Positions 33,101 through 44,189 of a DNA stretch of 64,000 bases are shown piece after piece; positions within the stretch are counted from its first letter, which is position 1; every line of letters begins with the position of its first letter. The stretch comes from Omphiscola glabra (lineage: Eukaryota; Mollusca; Gastropoda; Lymnaeidae): the NCBI GenBank assembly GCA_964017045.1, contig OZ024802.1, forward strand, positions 27,468,293-27,532,292. Direction: 5' to 3'. A program made the translations under genes and the position numbers. The notes beneath the pieces were generated by a model, which ran no database searches, was not told the DNA's origin, and saw only the letters and a program-made list of their open reading frames with translations.

Positions 33101-33816
33101 TGCAGTTACCGCACAAGAACGCAGATAGCGGTGACAGATATGGAATTGGACATTGACCATCTTTTTTAGCCACAAGCAGGCCCTGCTTCCCACTGAAATA
33201 CTCATAACTTTATTAAAATTGTTGATCATTTTCAATATTGCATTGTTTTTGTGTGTTTTGAAAAAAGATATGTGCAGTGTGCATAGGAATCTGTACACCC
33301 TTTTTAAAATTATAGCTTGGCCCCCCACCCCCCCTCCCGACAATGCCTGATTAAGAAGTTTGAGGACCCTCTGATTTACTATTAATAATTTATTTTCCCA
33401 TAGTCTTTCCTGTTGTCCATCGTTGCGTAATTACATTTTATATTTCCTGTGCAAATACTTTCTACTCAATATCACACCCATATCCTTACTATTCCTATCC
33501 CAGTGTCACTCCTAGGCCAAGGGCTGTCAGTCTGGACAATGAGAAAATGGAGTCAGATGATATTATGGAAGGATACCATGATTCTTCAGAACAATCTGTC
33601 AAGTCGCAAGTGATGGAAGTGCCCACAGATGATTTGCAGGAAAACCCAAGAGTTGAAGAGGAACCTAGGTGCTCATCACCTGTCATCAAGGAGGAACCTC
33701 TTGAAGTTGAAATAAAACAAGAAGTTCTCAACACCTCAACTGGTTCCACAAGGTCACAGAAGAGAAGGAAGACAGATAGTAGCACTCTGACACCAAAGAA
33801 AATAAAGAGAGAGTAA
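29975..33816 (+). CDS. DNA-directed RNA polymerase I subunit RPA43, complete, 4 exons
   Basis: Exons 29975-30111, 30743-30893, 31895-32061 and 33504-33816 join in frame into 768 nt, about 255 residues plus stop. Domain order follows RPA43: an N-terminal segment HIFLHPTDKKRRYHAVKAAL, a small domain DVNNLKIVGDRHLVVDGYLS, and an OB-fold core with the signature KSHIGCLVMDTFNAALTLPP and GEILFMRGTLKR. An acidic tail follows and ends in basic SQKRRKTDSS and PKKIKRE, a likely nuclear/nucleolar signal. RPA43 pairs with RPA14-type subunits to form the Pol I stalk that binds RRN3/TIF-IA (family knowledge). The first ATG (29975) follows an in-frame TGA at 29957 and a possible 5'-UTR acceptor at 29950; the ATG at 29993 is an alternative. 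The N-terminus is shorter than in vertebrates. Confidence 0.93.
30743..30893 (+). CDS. POLR1F exon 2
   Basis: Encodes LQGALLDVNNLKIVGDRHLV then VDGYLSMEVVADFYVFSPKL and GQVLDGVINK. The acceptor is ATGCCACAG and the donor GTAATG, phase 0. Confidence 0.94.
31267..31842. repeat. 18-bp minisatellite, about 32 copies, in POLR1F intron 2
   Basis: CATCAGTCTAACTAACTA repeats with near perfection. One irregular unit near 31527 reads TCTATAACTAAATCAG, and three neighbouring units carry CTAGCT around 31725-31760. It ends about 50 bp before exon 3. The 97-residue frame with YISLTN repeats is an artefact. Confidence 0.95.
31895..32061 (+). CDS. POLR1F exon 3 (OB-fold signature)
   Basis: Encodes CSKSHIGCLVMDTFNAALTL then PPSCQLSPSIGDSCSFQVKE and VVVDGEILFMRGTLK, with a split final residue. 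The acceptor is TTGGCATGCAG, chosen because it keeps phase 0; a second AG four codons on (GTGCAG) also exists. Donor GTAAAC, phase 2. Confidence 0.94.
32062..33044. other. POLR1F intron 3, proximal part
   Basis: AT-rich and unique. Small open frames at 32280-32519 and 32507-32830 show no family similarity. Confidence 0.5.
33045..33373. mobile_element. hAT-like MITE in POLR1F intron 3
   Basis: Left end CAAGGGTCCTCAAACTAAGG; inverted right end AGTTTGAGGACCCTCTG. These match the CAGGGGTCCTCAAACT termini common to hAT non-autonomous elements. A C run at 33320-33333 and CATCCGGCCCACC near the left end are also typical. No 8-bp target duplication is clear, so the copy is old. Confidence 0.75.
33504..33816 (+). 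CDS. POLR1F exon 4 (acidic and basic tail)
   Basis: Encodes SVTPRPRAVSLDNEKMESDD, an acidic low-complexity stretch rich in EE and DD, then SQKRRKTDSSTLTPKKIKRE and TAA. The acceptor is TATCCCAG. The tail is less conserved than the core, as in other RPA43 proteins. Two SUMO-type sites (VIKEE, EIKQE) are visible; their use is inference. Confidence 0.9.
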
Positions 33817-34412
33817 AGGAAATTGTTTTGTTTTTTTTAATTCTGATGAGTTCGAGTTTTTAAAAATATGAAATTGCAAATTGATTGTATCACTCTCTGT
33901 TTTTCCTATGTTGTATTTTTATCATGTTGCAGTTGCATCAGAATGAAAACACAAAAGCAATGTAACTAAATTTAATATTCATCTCTTGTGTTAAACTTAT
34001 GTAGACAACACATTTCAATGTTATGAAAAAATGATAGGATTATTTAATAACTAGAAGCATTTCAAAATATTATTTAATAAGGAGAAGTATTTACTCTATA
34101 AATTAATAATAAGAATTTTACAATATAATCATATGTTTGGTCGTGGGTCCTCAAAAAATATAGAAGAACAAGAGAAGAAAATGTCAGTAAACATGTATTA
34201 CCACTCCGCTCTATTCAACCAAATCACTGTGACCCAAGTGAGTGCGACATCGTGCATCTTGAGTTCACACTGCTAATGTACCGTATAACTCCTTTCATAC
34301 AGTAGATTTGTTTTTATACAGCATTTTTTGAGGCACTTTGTGATGGTGTAAAACAGGCTCTGCTTTCTTGAATGCTGTTGATAGACCGATAAAAAATGAA
34401 CAAGCATTGAGT
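33817..34412 (+). other. probable POLR1F 3' UTR and flank
   Basis: AT-rich, with no strong AATAAA hexamer in a clear position and no other gene. Confidence 0.4.
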
Positions 34413-34625
34413 CTGAGTAGCTACAGGCACCTTCCTATAACTGTGGTAGTGATCTGAGTAGTGTACAGGCACCTGCCTATAACTGTGGTAGTGATGTGAG
34501 TAACGTGCAGGCACCTGCCTATAACTGTGGTAGTGATCTGAGTAGTGTACAGGCACCTGCCTATAACTGTGGTAGTGATGTTAGTAACGTGCAGGCACCT
34601 GCCTATAACAGTGGTAGTGATCGAG
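34413..34625. repeat. 42-bp repeat, 5 copies, alternating in an 84-bp dimer
   Basis: Each unit holds CAGGCACCTGCCTATAACTG. Units alternate between GATCTGAGTAGTGTA and GATGTGAGTAACGTG headers, so the true period is 84 bp. Confidence 0.9.
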
Positions 34626-34636
34626 GCAGTTGCGTG

Positions 34637-34760
34637 GGGGCCGTCCATAAAGTATGTCACATAATTTTTGACAATGTTCACAATCTGTCACAAATCTCTC
34701 TCCCCCCCCCCCCCCCCCCCTTTTTTTTTTAATTACGTCACACTCGCTCTTAAAAATTGT
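34637..34760. mobile_element. MITE fragment with poly-C core
   Basis: GGGGCCGTCCATAAAGTATG with TCACA, then a run of 19 C and 10 T, then AATTACGTCACACTC. The architecture (GTCGT/CCGTCC terminus, ACGTCAC motif, long G/C homopolymer) matches the element at 27022-27573. The opposite end is not found, so this copy looks truncated. Confidence 0.6.
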
Positions 34761-35089
34761 TGAAAAATTAACAACTAATTCAAATTTAACCCAAAACACA
34801 CTTCACTGTTAAACAATTACTATTAGATTGATTAAATGCTAGCTTCAACGAACTACCATGTTGTTAAAATAACTTTGTAGACTAGTTACTAGTATAACTC
34901 AATCTAGACTGAATTTGAAAAAAAAAATGAAACTAGCTAATTATTTATGTCACATCATTTTTATAGATTGCTTTTTGCTCTTTATTTCCAGTCGTTGGAT
35001 GAAAATAAAATAATAAAAAAAGGAAAGAAAATAAAACTAATGAGATGTAAAATTCCAAGTTGCATTATAATTTATTATATACTGCTACT
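34761..35089. other. AT-rich, no feature seen
   Basis: No gene, repeat or element recognised. Confidence 0.45.
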
Positions 35090-35335
35090 GCTAAGCGGGA
35101 TCTTATCATTTATTATACACTACTAAGGGACATCTTATCATTTATTATACACTACTAAGGAGCATCTTATCATTTATTATACACTACTGTCACTACTAAG
35201 GGACATCTTATCATTTATTATACACTAGTAAGAGGCATCTTATCATTTATTATACACTAGTAAGGGGCATCTTATCATTTATTATACACTACTAATGGGC
35301 ATCTTATCATTTATTATACACTACTAAGGGGCATC
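35090..35335. repeat. 32-bp tandem repeat, about 8 copies
   Basis: CATCTTATCATTTATTATAC and ACTACTAAGGGG repeat with small insertions such as an extra CACTACTGT near 35185. Confidence 0.88.
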
Positions 35336-35954
35336 GTCAGTAGGAATCTGTGTTTCTTTCTTTTTTACGCATCTTTCCATGCGGGCACTACTGCCCCACC
35401 CCCACGGAGAAAGTCACCCCCCCCCCCCACCCAAACCAACTCAGTTATCAATTTCATAACATTAAAAAAAAAATATTAACGGTGTCTTTTAAAGATTAAA
35501 GAAATTGAAATTGTTGGAACAAATCAATGATCCCTTCGATCGATATATTGGCTGATTCGAATATTAAAGTCAAATCAACATGAAGTATACGACTCCAATA
35601 TCGTATTATTCCAAAGCTTAGCCATTCCCGTTGTCCATAATATATAATTATATTTTATTTATTTTTGGATCAAGTTTATTCCCCCCCCCCCTTTTTTTTC
35701 CCCGGGGAGAAAATTGAGTTAAAATAAAGGGAGCATATAACTTAAAACTAAAGCGTTGTAAATGTTACGCCTAAGTTCCACGTAATGAAATTGGGTAAAT
35801 TGTGGAAACAGTGAAATGGCGTAGCTAGGATTAGTGCCACCCATGGCGTTCGAAGATTTTAGGCGCCAGCTCCCTATAAAAGATCTGCTATTGACCGAAA
35901 ATGCTGCTACTGAATAAATAGGGAAAGAAAAGTGCCGCCCTACCCTTGCTACGA
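35336..35954. other. intergenic with homopolymer tracts
   Basis: C runs near 35417 and 35680 and a CGTAGCTAGGATTAGTGCC motif at about 35820. A similar GTGTAGCTAGAGTGTTTGGC lies at 29009, suggesting shared remnants of an unnamed repeat. Confidence 0.4.
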
Positions 35955-36066
35955 CAGTGATTAAGCCGCCTACGCTCGATATATTGACTACGCCGTCTAC
36001 GCTCGATATATTGACTACGCCGTCTATGCTCGATGTATTGACTACGCCGTCTACGCTCGATATATA
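35955..36066. repeat. 27-bp tandem repeat, 4 copies
   Basis: CTACGCTCGATATATTGACT followed by ACGCCGT repeats four times; the minus frame is an artefact. Confidence 0.9.
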
Positions 36067-36680
36067 CAATGGTGTTCACATATTATTTTATATACCGGTA
36101 TTTTATTTCTTTATTTGTTGCAAAATACATAGTTGAGGACATGCATTATTGAAAATGAGTGAGGCCTTTACTCGGAACAATACGGGATTTCACTTCACTA
36201 CCATTCCATCCCTACGAAAGCCTAGATGACCTAGTTTATTATATCATGACAAATACATTGGAAATGTGTTTTTCTATTTCTTCACAAAATGAGATCCACT
36301 TTTAAGGTTGGATATGGAGTTAATTGTATAATATCACCATGCTCTAAAATATTGTTAATAAGTATATTTTTGTGCAATTCAAATACAAGTTATAAAATGA
36401 ATATTAAGGATAACTTGACATTTTCTACACAAAACAGTATATTTTCTCTTGATGTATCTGGTTACACTTGGAAATATTTAGGGTAATAACCAAATCTTGC
36501 TTTTTGTGATTGCCCCTTTTTTGTATGGTAACATAGGTATATTTAAAGGAAATCCTTTATGTTAATGAAGTAGGTAACAAAATAAATAGTTAACATGAAA
36601 TATATATATCAACATTATTATTTAGTAGCAACGTACCATATGGTATTTACATAAACATAATCAGATCTAGAGATACTCAG

Positions 36681-36872
36681 ATACAACTAGGTCTAGAGAA
36701 ACCTACATTACAACTAGGTCTAGAGACACCTACATTACAACTAGGTCTAGAGACACCTACATTACATCTAGGTCTAGAGAAACCTACACTACAACTAGGT
36801 CTAGAGAAACCTACATTACAACTAGGTCTAGAGACACCTACATTACAACTAGGTCTAGAGACACCTACGTTC
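36681..36872. repeat. 27-bp minisatellite, 7 copies
   Basis: ACAACTAGGTCTAGAGACAC then CTACATT repeats. GACACC and GAAACC variants are intermixed. Confidence 0.92.
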
Positions 36873-37139
36873 TCTTGATTTACGCTTAGTGTAGAATGAT
36901 GCGAAACTAAAATCAGGTATGCACCAAAATGCATCCCTGTATTTTGAGTTTATAAAAAAATGTCTGGGTTAGGGCTGAATAAGCTTACTCTCTAGACCAC
37001 TCTCCTCGTTTTCTTTCAAGGGCCATTGTCGCCCTCGATTTCTGCTTTCCCCTCGCCTACGCTGATCAGCGTGACAGCACTGGGTTGAATCTGAGCTGGG
37101 ACCCAAAGAATACCCTCGGGTGCGGAACAATGAAGGGAA

Positions 37140-37262
37140 TTCAGGGCACCACTGACACAGGGCATCACGGACACAGGGTATCACGTACACAGGGCATCAC
37201 TGACACAGGGCATCACGGACACAGGGCATCACTGACACAGGGCATCACGGACACATGGTATC
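37140..37262. repeat. 16-bp minisatellite, about 8 copies
   Basis: GACACAGGGCATCACG and ACTGACACAGGGCATC variants repeat with a partly alternating G/T after CAC, giving a 32-bp superperiod. Confidence 0.88.
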
Positions 37263-37603
37263 ACAATGACTAATTTTTGCACTGATAGAAAAAGATCCAA
37301 AGATCTCCAAACCTTCCGAAGATGTGAAATGTCCCCCCCCCCTTTTTTTCTATGGGTTTAACATTTTCTGACCACCTCTTTCCACTTTAAATCGGGAGCC
37401 AAATGCAGCCTCAATTTCTGCCCCCACCCGATATCAAAATAGGCTGCACCTAGGGCAATCACAAAAAGCAAGATTTAGTAATTACCCTAAATATCTCCAA
37501 GTGCTACCAGATACATCAAGAGAAAATGTACTGCTTTTATAGAAAGGGTCAAGTTATCCTTAATATTCATTTTATAACTTGTATTTGAATTGCAAAAAAA
37601 AAA

Positions 37604-37792
37604 AAAAATCTTAATTCTTCATTTTAACTTAGATACTACTACAAATGACATCCGAACAGGCTGAATAGCATTAGTCAAAATAGACCCGGACACGCAGCGC
37701 CGCTTTTCGCACATGAGTACCATTAGGCTCAATGCTATTCGGATGTCATTTGTGGTAGTTTATTTTAGTAAAACTGAAGAATTAAGATTTTA
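37604..37792. mobile_element. palindromic MITE, about 190 bp
   Basis: The left arm AAATCTTAATTCTTCA leads to ACTACAAATGACATCCGAA; the right arm carries the inverse, TTCGGATGTCATTTGTGGTA to TGAAGAATTAAGATTT. The arms are about 65 bp with a GC-rich centre. It is non-coding and abuts the inverted copy ending at 37593. Confidence 0.8.
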
Positions 37793-39108
37793 AACGTATA
37801 GTACATTCAATTATCTTTAATTTGATACCTCATTTGGTCTTACAAACCCAACAATAATATTTTAAATCGTTTTTTAATCCCAACCTCTCAATTCTGGTAG
37901 CCGTGTTACGCCGTGTACAGCCACTTCGAAATAACACAGTCGGTAATTTGTTAGCAACAGAAAACAACAGCGATGAATGTTAGTATTTAAGATGTGTTTC
38001 TTGAAACAACAAATATATTATTATAGTTTTCCTTTAATTGTGTATGTATAGCCGGACTATGTATAATGTAGATTACAGGAACAGGGGTCGGGGGAAACTT
38101 AGCTGGGGCCAACAATTTTGCCCCCCCCCCCACTCCCCTTTTTTTCAACAATTTAAAACTCAGCAGTAATCCTAAAAGGCCACCCATTAATAAAAAGAAA
38201 AAAGGTCCCCCTTTTCTGTGCCTGCCTATGCAATTGCATCGGTGACATCCTCAATCTCTTTATTGACTTCAGTATGTAATAAGTCCTGTGTATTCTATTA
38301 AATTTGTGGATGTGAATTAAAAAATGCGAGTTTATTATCTAATCTTTAAATTTCACAGGGGAAGTTACTTTAATTATTTAATACATGTACTGTGTTATCT
38401 CAATGTTTTTTGTGCCTGGTTCGAAATTTTATTTTGACTAAATCAATGTCAATGTTATTGTTTTGATTACTTAAACTTGTGTTGCGTTTGTTGGTGACTG
38501 TGGCCACTGTGGGAAGGCATTTCCTTGAATTAAAAAATTAGGTTAGTTTATTAGTTTAGTCTTTTAGTACTTTTAGACTTAATAAACTTAATACTTAATA
38601 GGTCTTCTTAAATCTGCCTTGCCATTTACTTTTCGGCTTTTTAGGCTTTAGTAGCTAGTCTCGACACTATCGCCGTGACTCAGCTGCACAACATGAGCCT
38701 AGTTCCATGTCATGCCTTTCATTTGAGCAACAGCTGCTTTAAAAATTTGCTCAAGATATAACCTACGTCAGAAAAAATCCAACATTTCAGCAGGGCTTTC
38801 CCAAAAATCCTCATTATTGCTACAAAGTCTTCTCAGTCTATGAAAAATGGATGGCATTTTTGCATTATAGAGGATGGGACTATGAATAAACTGTGACTGA
38901 CTGTTTTCTTATAATAAATGGAGATATGTTGTTCTCATTAAGGTTAATTTTTATGTCCAAAGAATTGACATAATTTTATGGATCGTTGAAGTGAATTTGT
39001 TCGTTGGATATAGCAATTATTTTCAATAAGCACATTTAAAAAAACACATCCTCTCTTTTTTTCTTCTACAGTTATTTCTTGAAGGAAATGGAATGCTACA
39101 TGTTAGCA
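37793..39108. other. no recognisable gene
   Basis: AT-rich. A C run lies near 38120-38132. A possible acceptor TTCTTCTACAG at 39071 is discussed as a finding. Confidence 0.45.
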
Positions 39109-39222
39109 GATATCTGTGTCTGAAGTGAACTCTTTGCTTGGTCAACAAATATCTGTGTCTGAAGTGGATTCTTGGCTTGTTCAACAAATATCTGTGTCTG
39201 AAGTGGATTCTTGGCTTGGTAA
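39109..39222. repeat. 39-bp tandem repeat, 3 copies
   Basis: ATATCTGTGTCTGAAGTGGA then TTCTTGGCTTGTTCAACAA repeats three times. The plus strand reads SVSEVDSWLVQQI without stops. Confidence 0.9.
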
Positions 39223-39438
39223 TGGAGAAGAATGGGTAATAATAGGTCAGTTTTGATAATACCACATTTTTTAAAGCTTGTTTTGATTTTAATTTAAACA
39301 ATATATTTATTATTTGTTCTGTTTTTATAAACTTTTATTTATACCTTCAAATGTAATTTAAAAAAATTGTTTTCTATTTCTAGCCTCAACTATAGATGAC
39401 ATGATTACCAACCACGGGCAGCTACAGTAATGGATGAC

Positions 39439-39500
39439 CATCAATAACCACTATTAGATCCAATGGTTGACCCATCAATAACCACTATTAGATCCATCTG
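39439..39500. repeat. 34-bp duplication
   Basis: CATCAATAACCACTATTAGA occurs twice, 34 bp apart. Confidence 0.85.
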
Positions 39501-41990
39501 ATGTTAGCTCCAATTTGTTCTAATTCTCTAAGGTTTTTAAGAAGTATGTACATTTTTATTTAAAAATTTATTTTAAAAAACATTATTGAAAAGCTAAACA
39601 TTGATTCCTACATGATAAAAACTTAAATATTTTAATATACATTTGTCATAAACCGTATCATGGCTGTATCTTAATATATTTTTTAATACCTATTCATCTA
39701 GGTGTGAGAACTCTGAAAAAACTCCAATATGATGTCAATTTAACTCTAGAGGTTGCTGTGCTGTGTGGAATATTTTCTCATCTTGCTTCTTGTTATTATA
39801 TAAGCACAAATCTCAAGTAAACAGCCTAATAATATATTATTGTACAATTTATTAAATAACCCAAAGTTTTTATTTTACTTAACTGGTTCAGTAACTCCTG
39901 ATTTGGCAGTAATTTTTATTAGTAAAAGCATTAGTAAATAATCAAATCTTTTTTGTAATGAATATGTACAAAGAAAATGCAAGATATTGTTCAAGTTAAT
40001 TTTAAGACATGAAGAGTTGCAAAATAATATAAGTTATATTGTTTATGGTGGAAATGTACTTACACTTACACATTCAATTTTTACCTTGCCATATTTTCAT
40101 GAAATTTCTGTATTTCAACATGAGTGATTTTGTTTTAAAAAAATACTCTTCTCATGTTAATATTATATTGTTGAAACAGTAGCATTTTAAAACGTAAAAC
40201 AGTTATCTATAATTTACCTAAATTTAAAAAACGTATATAGTTAGCTAATCCTGGTTTTGATTTATAGATGAAAGAGAAGTTTTAATTTTATTTTATCAGC
40301 TGTTATTTGGATGTAGAATATTTGCCATCCACAAATGAAAGAATTTTCAAATGTTTCTCTTGAATGATTGACATGAATGTTATAATAAAATAATTAGATT
40401 ACTAATCAATTTGTTTTGGTTGTTTTTATTTACTTTGTTCTCCCATAGTTGTGGTATGTTGGATGTTTTAACAATCAAAACTTGTTGTTGGTCTTATAGA
40501 AAAATAAGGCTTTGACTTTTTTCATTCATTTTATCAACTGTTTTATTTGATAATAAATTTTAAAAAAATTATTTTTTACATTGGGATTGTGTGCATTTAA
40601 TAACTTTTAACTCTACATTTATTAACCAATCAAATTTGTGTGTTTATGTTTAAGAATAAATTAAATTAAGAAAAAAACAAATAAAATGAACATTTGGATG
40701 TTTCACAAGCTTTTAATCTACTTATATATATATATATATAGGTACATAATAAGATCCTTTTCACCTCAACCCTGGAAAATAACTACTGAGCAGTGGTTCT
40801 CTACCAATATCTTATGAACGTTAAAGTCAGTGATAATACATTTTTCTTGTAAGACAATTCACTTGATGGCAATCTGTTTTTGTTGATCTTGATCCATGCA
40901 TTATTTGCATATCTGTAAAGTTTCCTAATGCAGAAAGGAGTGTTTGAATCTGATTCCTGGTACCAAGTCTTGTTTGAGATCAGGGATAAGGAGATAAACC
41001 TAGACAAGCAACATAAACTCACTGTTTATTTTTGGAAAATTACTAATAATTACAGTAGAGCAACTAATATTAGCTATCATTGAGAAAATATCACACTACT
41101 TTCTGTAAAAGTGCTTTGATGAATGGCCTTAAAGTTTTAATAAATCTTGTACATAATTGTTCTTTAACATTGATTTAAATTGACGTTCATTTAAAATCTA
41201 TAAATACATATTTTGAGTTTATTTTTAAAAAAATATGATCAAAGAGAGATAACCAAGAATTTTTTTTTTAAAGTAAATTATTTAACGGTCTAAGGGAAAT
41301 AACTTAGTACAGAAAAAATTTAACTTTTTAAAAAATGACACAAATTAAATGGGGAATAACTGCTCCAGTCTTAAGATTTAAAAAAAATTACCCGATAGCC
41401 CCCCTTAGACTGTAAGCATGCAAACTGAAGATTTTAAAAAAATAATAAATTATACTTCAGCCTCCATTTTACTGTAAGAATTGAAAAAGGTGATTCCTAG
41501 TGTCATTTTCGTAAATTTTTTAATGAAATGATGAATCTTTCTGACCACTTAATTTACTTATTTGCGAAATTTACTATCTCGGTATGTTCATTTTAACATA
41601 TTATTGCTTTAAATCATTGTTGTGAATGAGACTAAGTTCTTGTTTTCTAAAGTGTTTACCTTATAATTAAATTACTTTATATTATATCATAGTTTTTGAA
41701 ACTTTGTAATGATAAAAATCAGGGGGAATAAAAAAGCACTATAGAAAGAAGGATAACACAACCATATATTTAATTAACTTTGTATGCATATATATATATT
41801 AGAGATACTTAGACAATTAAGATATGTTGTAAATTTACATACACCTATCAAAAGTGTCTATCTTAAAACATAACTTCAATGAATCTGGTTGGGGAGGTAT
41901 ATATGAGGTGGAAAAAAAAAGCCTGTGACCCCCCAAAACGAACCCATCGACGGCAGGCGGCCAACATACACCAACATCGCGCTATACAAA
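39501..41990. other. AT-rich intergenic, no gene seen
   Basis: Very AT-rich, with TA microsatellites at about 40722-40740 and 41790-41799. No open frame is convincing; the 73-residue minus frame at 40801-41022 has no recognised family. Confidence 0.5.
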
Positions 41991-41994
41991 ATCA

Positions 41995-42240
41995 ATTCAC
42001 ATTGTGCAATACAAGGCACATCACCACCGCGCATCACAAGACCCACCCACCCTGTGCAACACAATACCCATCCACATTGTGCAACACAATACCCATCCAC
42101 ATTGTGCAACACATTACCCATTTACATTGCGTAAGACAAGACCCATCCAATTTGTGTGGCACAAGACCCCCCCCCCCCCACAATGCCCAATACAAGACCC
42201 GCCCAAATTGTGCAATACAAGACCCATTCTCGTTGGCCTT
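41995..42240. repeat. 27-bp repeat, about 9 copies
   Basis: CACATTGTGCAACACAATAC and CCATC repeat, more diverged toward the right end and broken by a C run at about 42168-42178. Confidence 0.88.
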
Positions 42241-42804
42241 ATGAATACAACACAACAGGAAAACTCCCGCTGACCCGATAAGCTGGGATACCTGGGGAGG
42301 ACACCAAAAAATGAAGGACTGTGAAGGAAAGAGAAGAGCAAGGTATGTGGAAACTTGAACAAGAAAGACTGGACTATAAAAGAAGAACGTTTCGGCTAAG
42401 AGCCCCCCTCCGCAGACAGGAGGGGGGAAAAAAGATTTTACATAAAGATATTTAAAACAAATAGAAAGTAGTTAAAAAACTTTAGTGTTCGCCATCAAAG
42501 CCTTTGAGCTACTCTCTATTTCTTGTTGTTTTCAAATTGCATCCTTAAAACACATGATCTAATATTTATTTTTAAATGTTGCAATGTTGTTAGCGTTTGG
42601 GGAAATAAAAAGTGAAACAAAAATTTCAGATTTGTCAAATAAATTTCTGATTAATATTTTGTTTGTTCGCTTTCTTTGTTTGATTTATTTTTCTTTAATA
42701 TTTCTATGTCGCAACTAATTAGATACATGAAATAAGATATAAATAGTAACGTCCAGTGCAGAATCCATATCAAGGTATGAGTACAGAGATGACTCGTCGG
42801 AACA
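42241..42804. other. no recognisable gene
   Basis: Unique sequence leading into the nested array that starts at 42805. Confidence 0.4.
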
Positions 42805-43550
42805 GAGTTTAATTTAAGCAGAAGAGGAACTGCCAGAATGTTTAACAAACAATCTTAAATTTGAAGAAATCTGTGGAAATATGTTGACATTTGTGGAAAT
42901 GTGTGGAAATTGAAAAAAAAAATTAATTAAAACGATTAAGTTTAATTTAATCAGAAGAGGAACTGCCAGAATGTTTAACAAAAAATCTTAAATTTGAAGA
43001 AATTTGTGGACATTTGTGGAAATGTATGGAAATTTGTGGAAATGTGTGGAAATATGTGGACATTTGTGGAAATTGAAAAAAATAATTAATTAAAACGTTT
43101 AAGTTTAATTTAATCAGAAGAGGAACTGCCAGAATGTTTAACAAAAAATCTTAAATTTGAAGAAATCTGTGGAAATTTGTGGAAATGTGTGGAAATATGT
43201 GGACATTTGTGGAAATTGAAAAAAAAAATTAATTAAAACGTTTAAGTTTAATTTAATCAGAAGAGGAACTGCCAGAATGTTTAACAAAAAATCTTAAATG
43301 TGAAGAAATTTGTGGACATTTGTGGAAATGTATGGAAATATGTGAACATTTGTGGAAATATGTGAACATTTGTGGAAATATGTGGAAATTGAAAAAAAAA
43401 TTAATTAAAACGTTTAAGTTTAATTTATTCAGAAGAGGATCTGCCAGAATGTTTAACAAAAAATCTTAAATTTGTGGAAATGTATGGAAATTTGTGGAAA
43501 TATGTGGACATTTGTGGAAATTGAAAAAAAAATTAATTAAAACGTTAAAT
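42805..43550. repeat. nested array: 5 long units of 133-172 bp, each with an inner 12-bp repeat
   Basis: The anchor CAGAAGAGGAACTGCCAGAA occurs at 42819, 42952, 43115 and 43258, with a variant at 43430. Between anchors a 12-bp unit TTTGTGGAAATG is present in different numbers, which explains the unequal spacing (133, 163, 143, 172 bp). Each unit ends with GGAAATTGAAAAAA and TTAATTAAAACG. Confidence 0.93.
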
Positions 43551-43905
43551 TTAAAGGCGAAAAAAAAAAAAAAAGCCTGGCCCGATCATCATCACACCCA
43601 AAAAAAAAATGCACAACTGCGACATGGGGGGAAAGAAGACCCCCCCCCCCCCCCCCGATAGCAAGACAACAGAACAAACCAAAAGAACAGAGAAAGCTAA
43701 CAAATGGTCCATAAAAGGGGAGACAACCCCAACCCAAACAAAGGGAGGCAACCACACCCCCCCAAAAAAAACCCCCACATACACCATATCAACAAAGCCA
43801 ATCCTCATTTTCTCAAATAAAATTTATTTTCCATTTTACAATCGAAAATGCAATGCATTAAATGGCACAAAACAACAACCCCATACCCCCCCCAAACAGC
43901 AACGA
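43551..43905. other. A- and C-homopolymer-rich stretch
   Basis: Contains runs of A at 43560-43574 and 43599-43608 and of C at 43639-43656. Frames on both strands are low complexity. Confidence 0.5.
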
Positions 43906-44062
43906 GACCAGCCCACCCCACATCGGCCCCAAACTCAAATGAATCATCAATGAACACAAACCCACAAGCCCATAATAGCGCCCAGACCAGCCCACCCCAC
44001 ATCAGCCCCAAACTCAAATGAATCATCAATGAACACAAACCCACAAGTCCATAGCAGTGCCC
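43906..44062. repeat. 78-bp tandem duplication
   Basis: CCCACCCCACATCGGCCCCA and AATGAATCATCAATGAACAC occur twice 78 bp apart with few changes. Confidence 0.9.
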
Positions 44063-44189
44063 GCTGGAAAACAATGGCTGTCCCAGTCAATGGCTGCCTG
44101 AAGAAAGAGGCTGTCAAATAGTTCAAACACACTCAACCTTACTCAATACTAAATTAAGGAACAATTCAAATATATCAATTCAAATAAGA

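Larger units (their letters stand above)
36373..37593. mobile_element. pair of about 142-bp inverted copies
   Basis: The segment 36373-36515 (starting GCAATTCAAATACAAGTTAT) reappears inverted at 37453-37593. Arms are about 85-90 percent alike by eye. The right copy ends in a run of A (from 37593). Either two insertions of one short element in opposite orientation, or the terminal repeats of a 1.2-kb element. The interior holds two unrelated minisatellites and no transposase. Confidence 0.7.

Noticed and set aside
39023..39301. 92-codon minus-strand frame with repeated RIHFRHRYLL
   Set aside because: It is the shadow of the 39-bp repeat, which reads more plausibly on the plus strand; neither is supported by family similarity.
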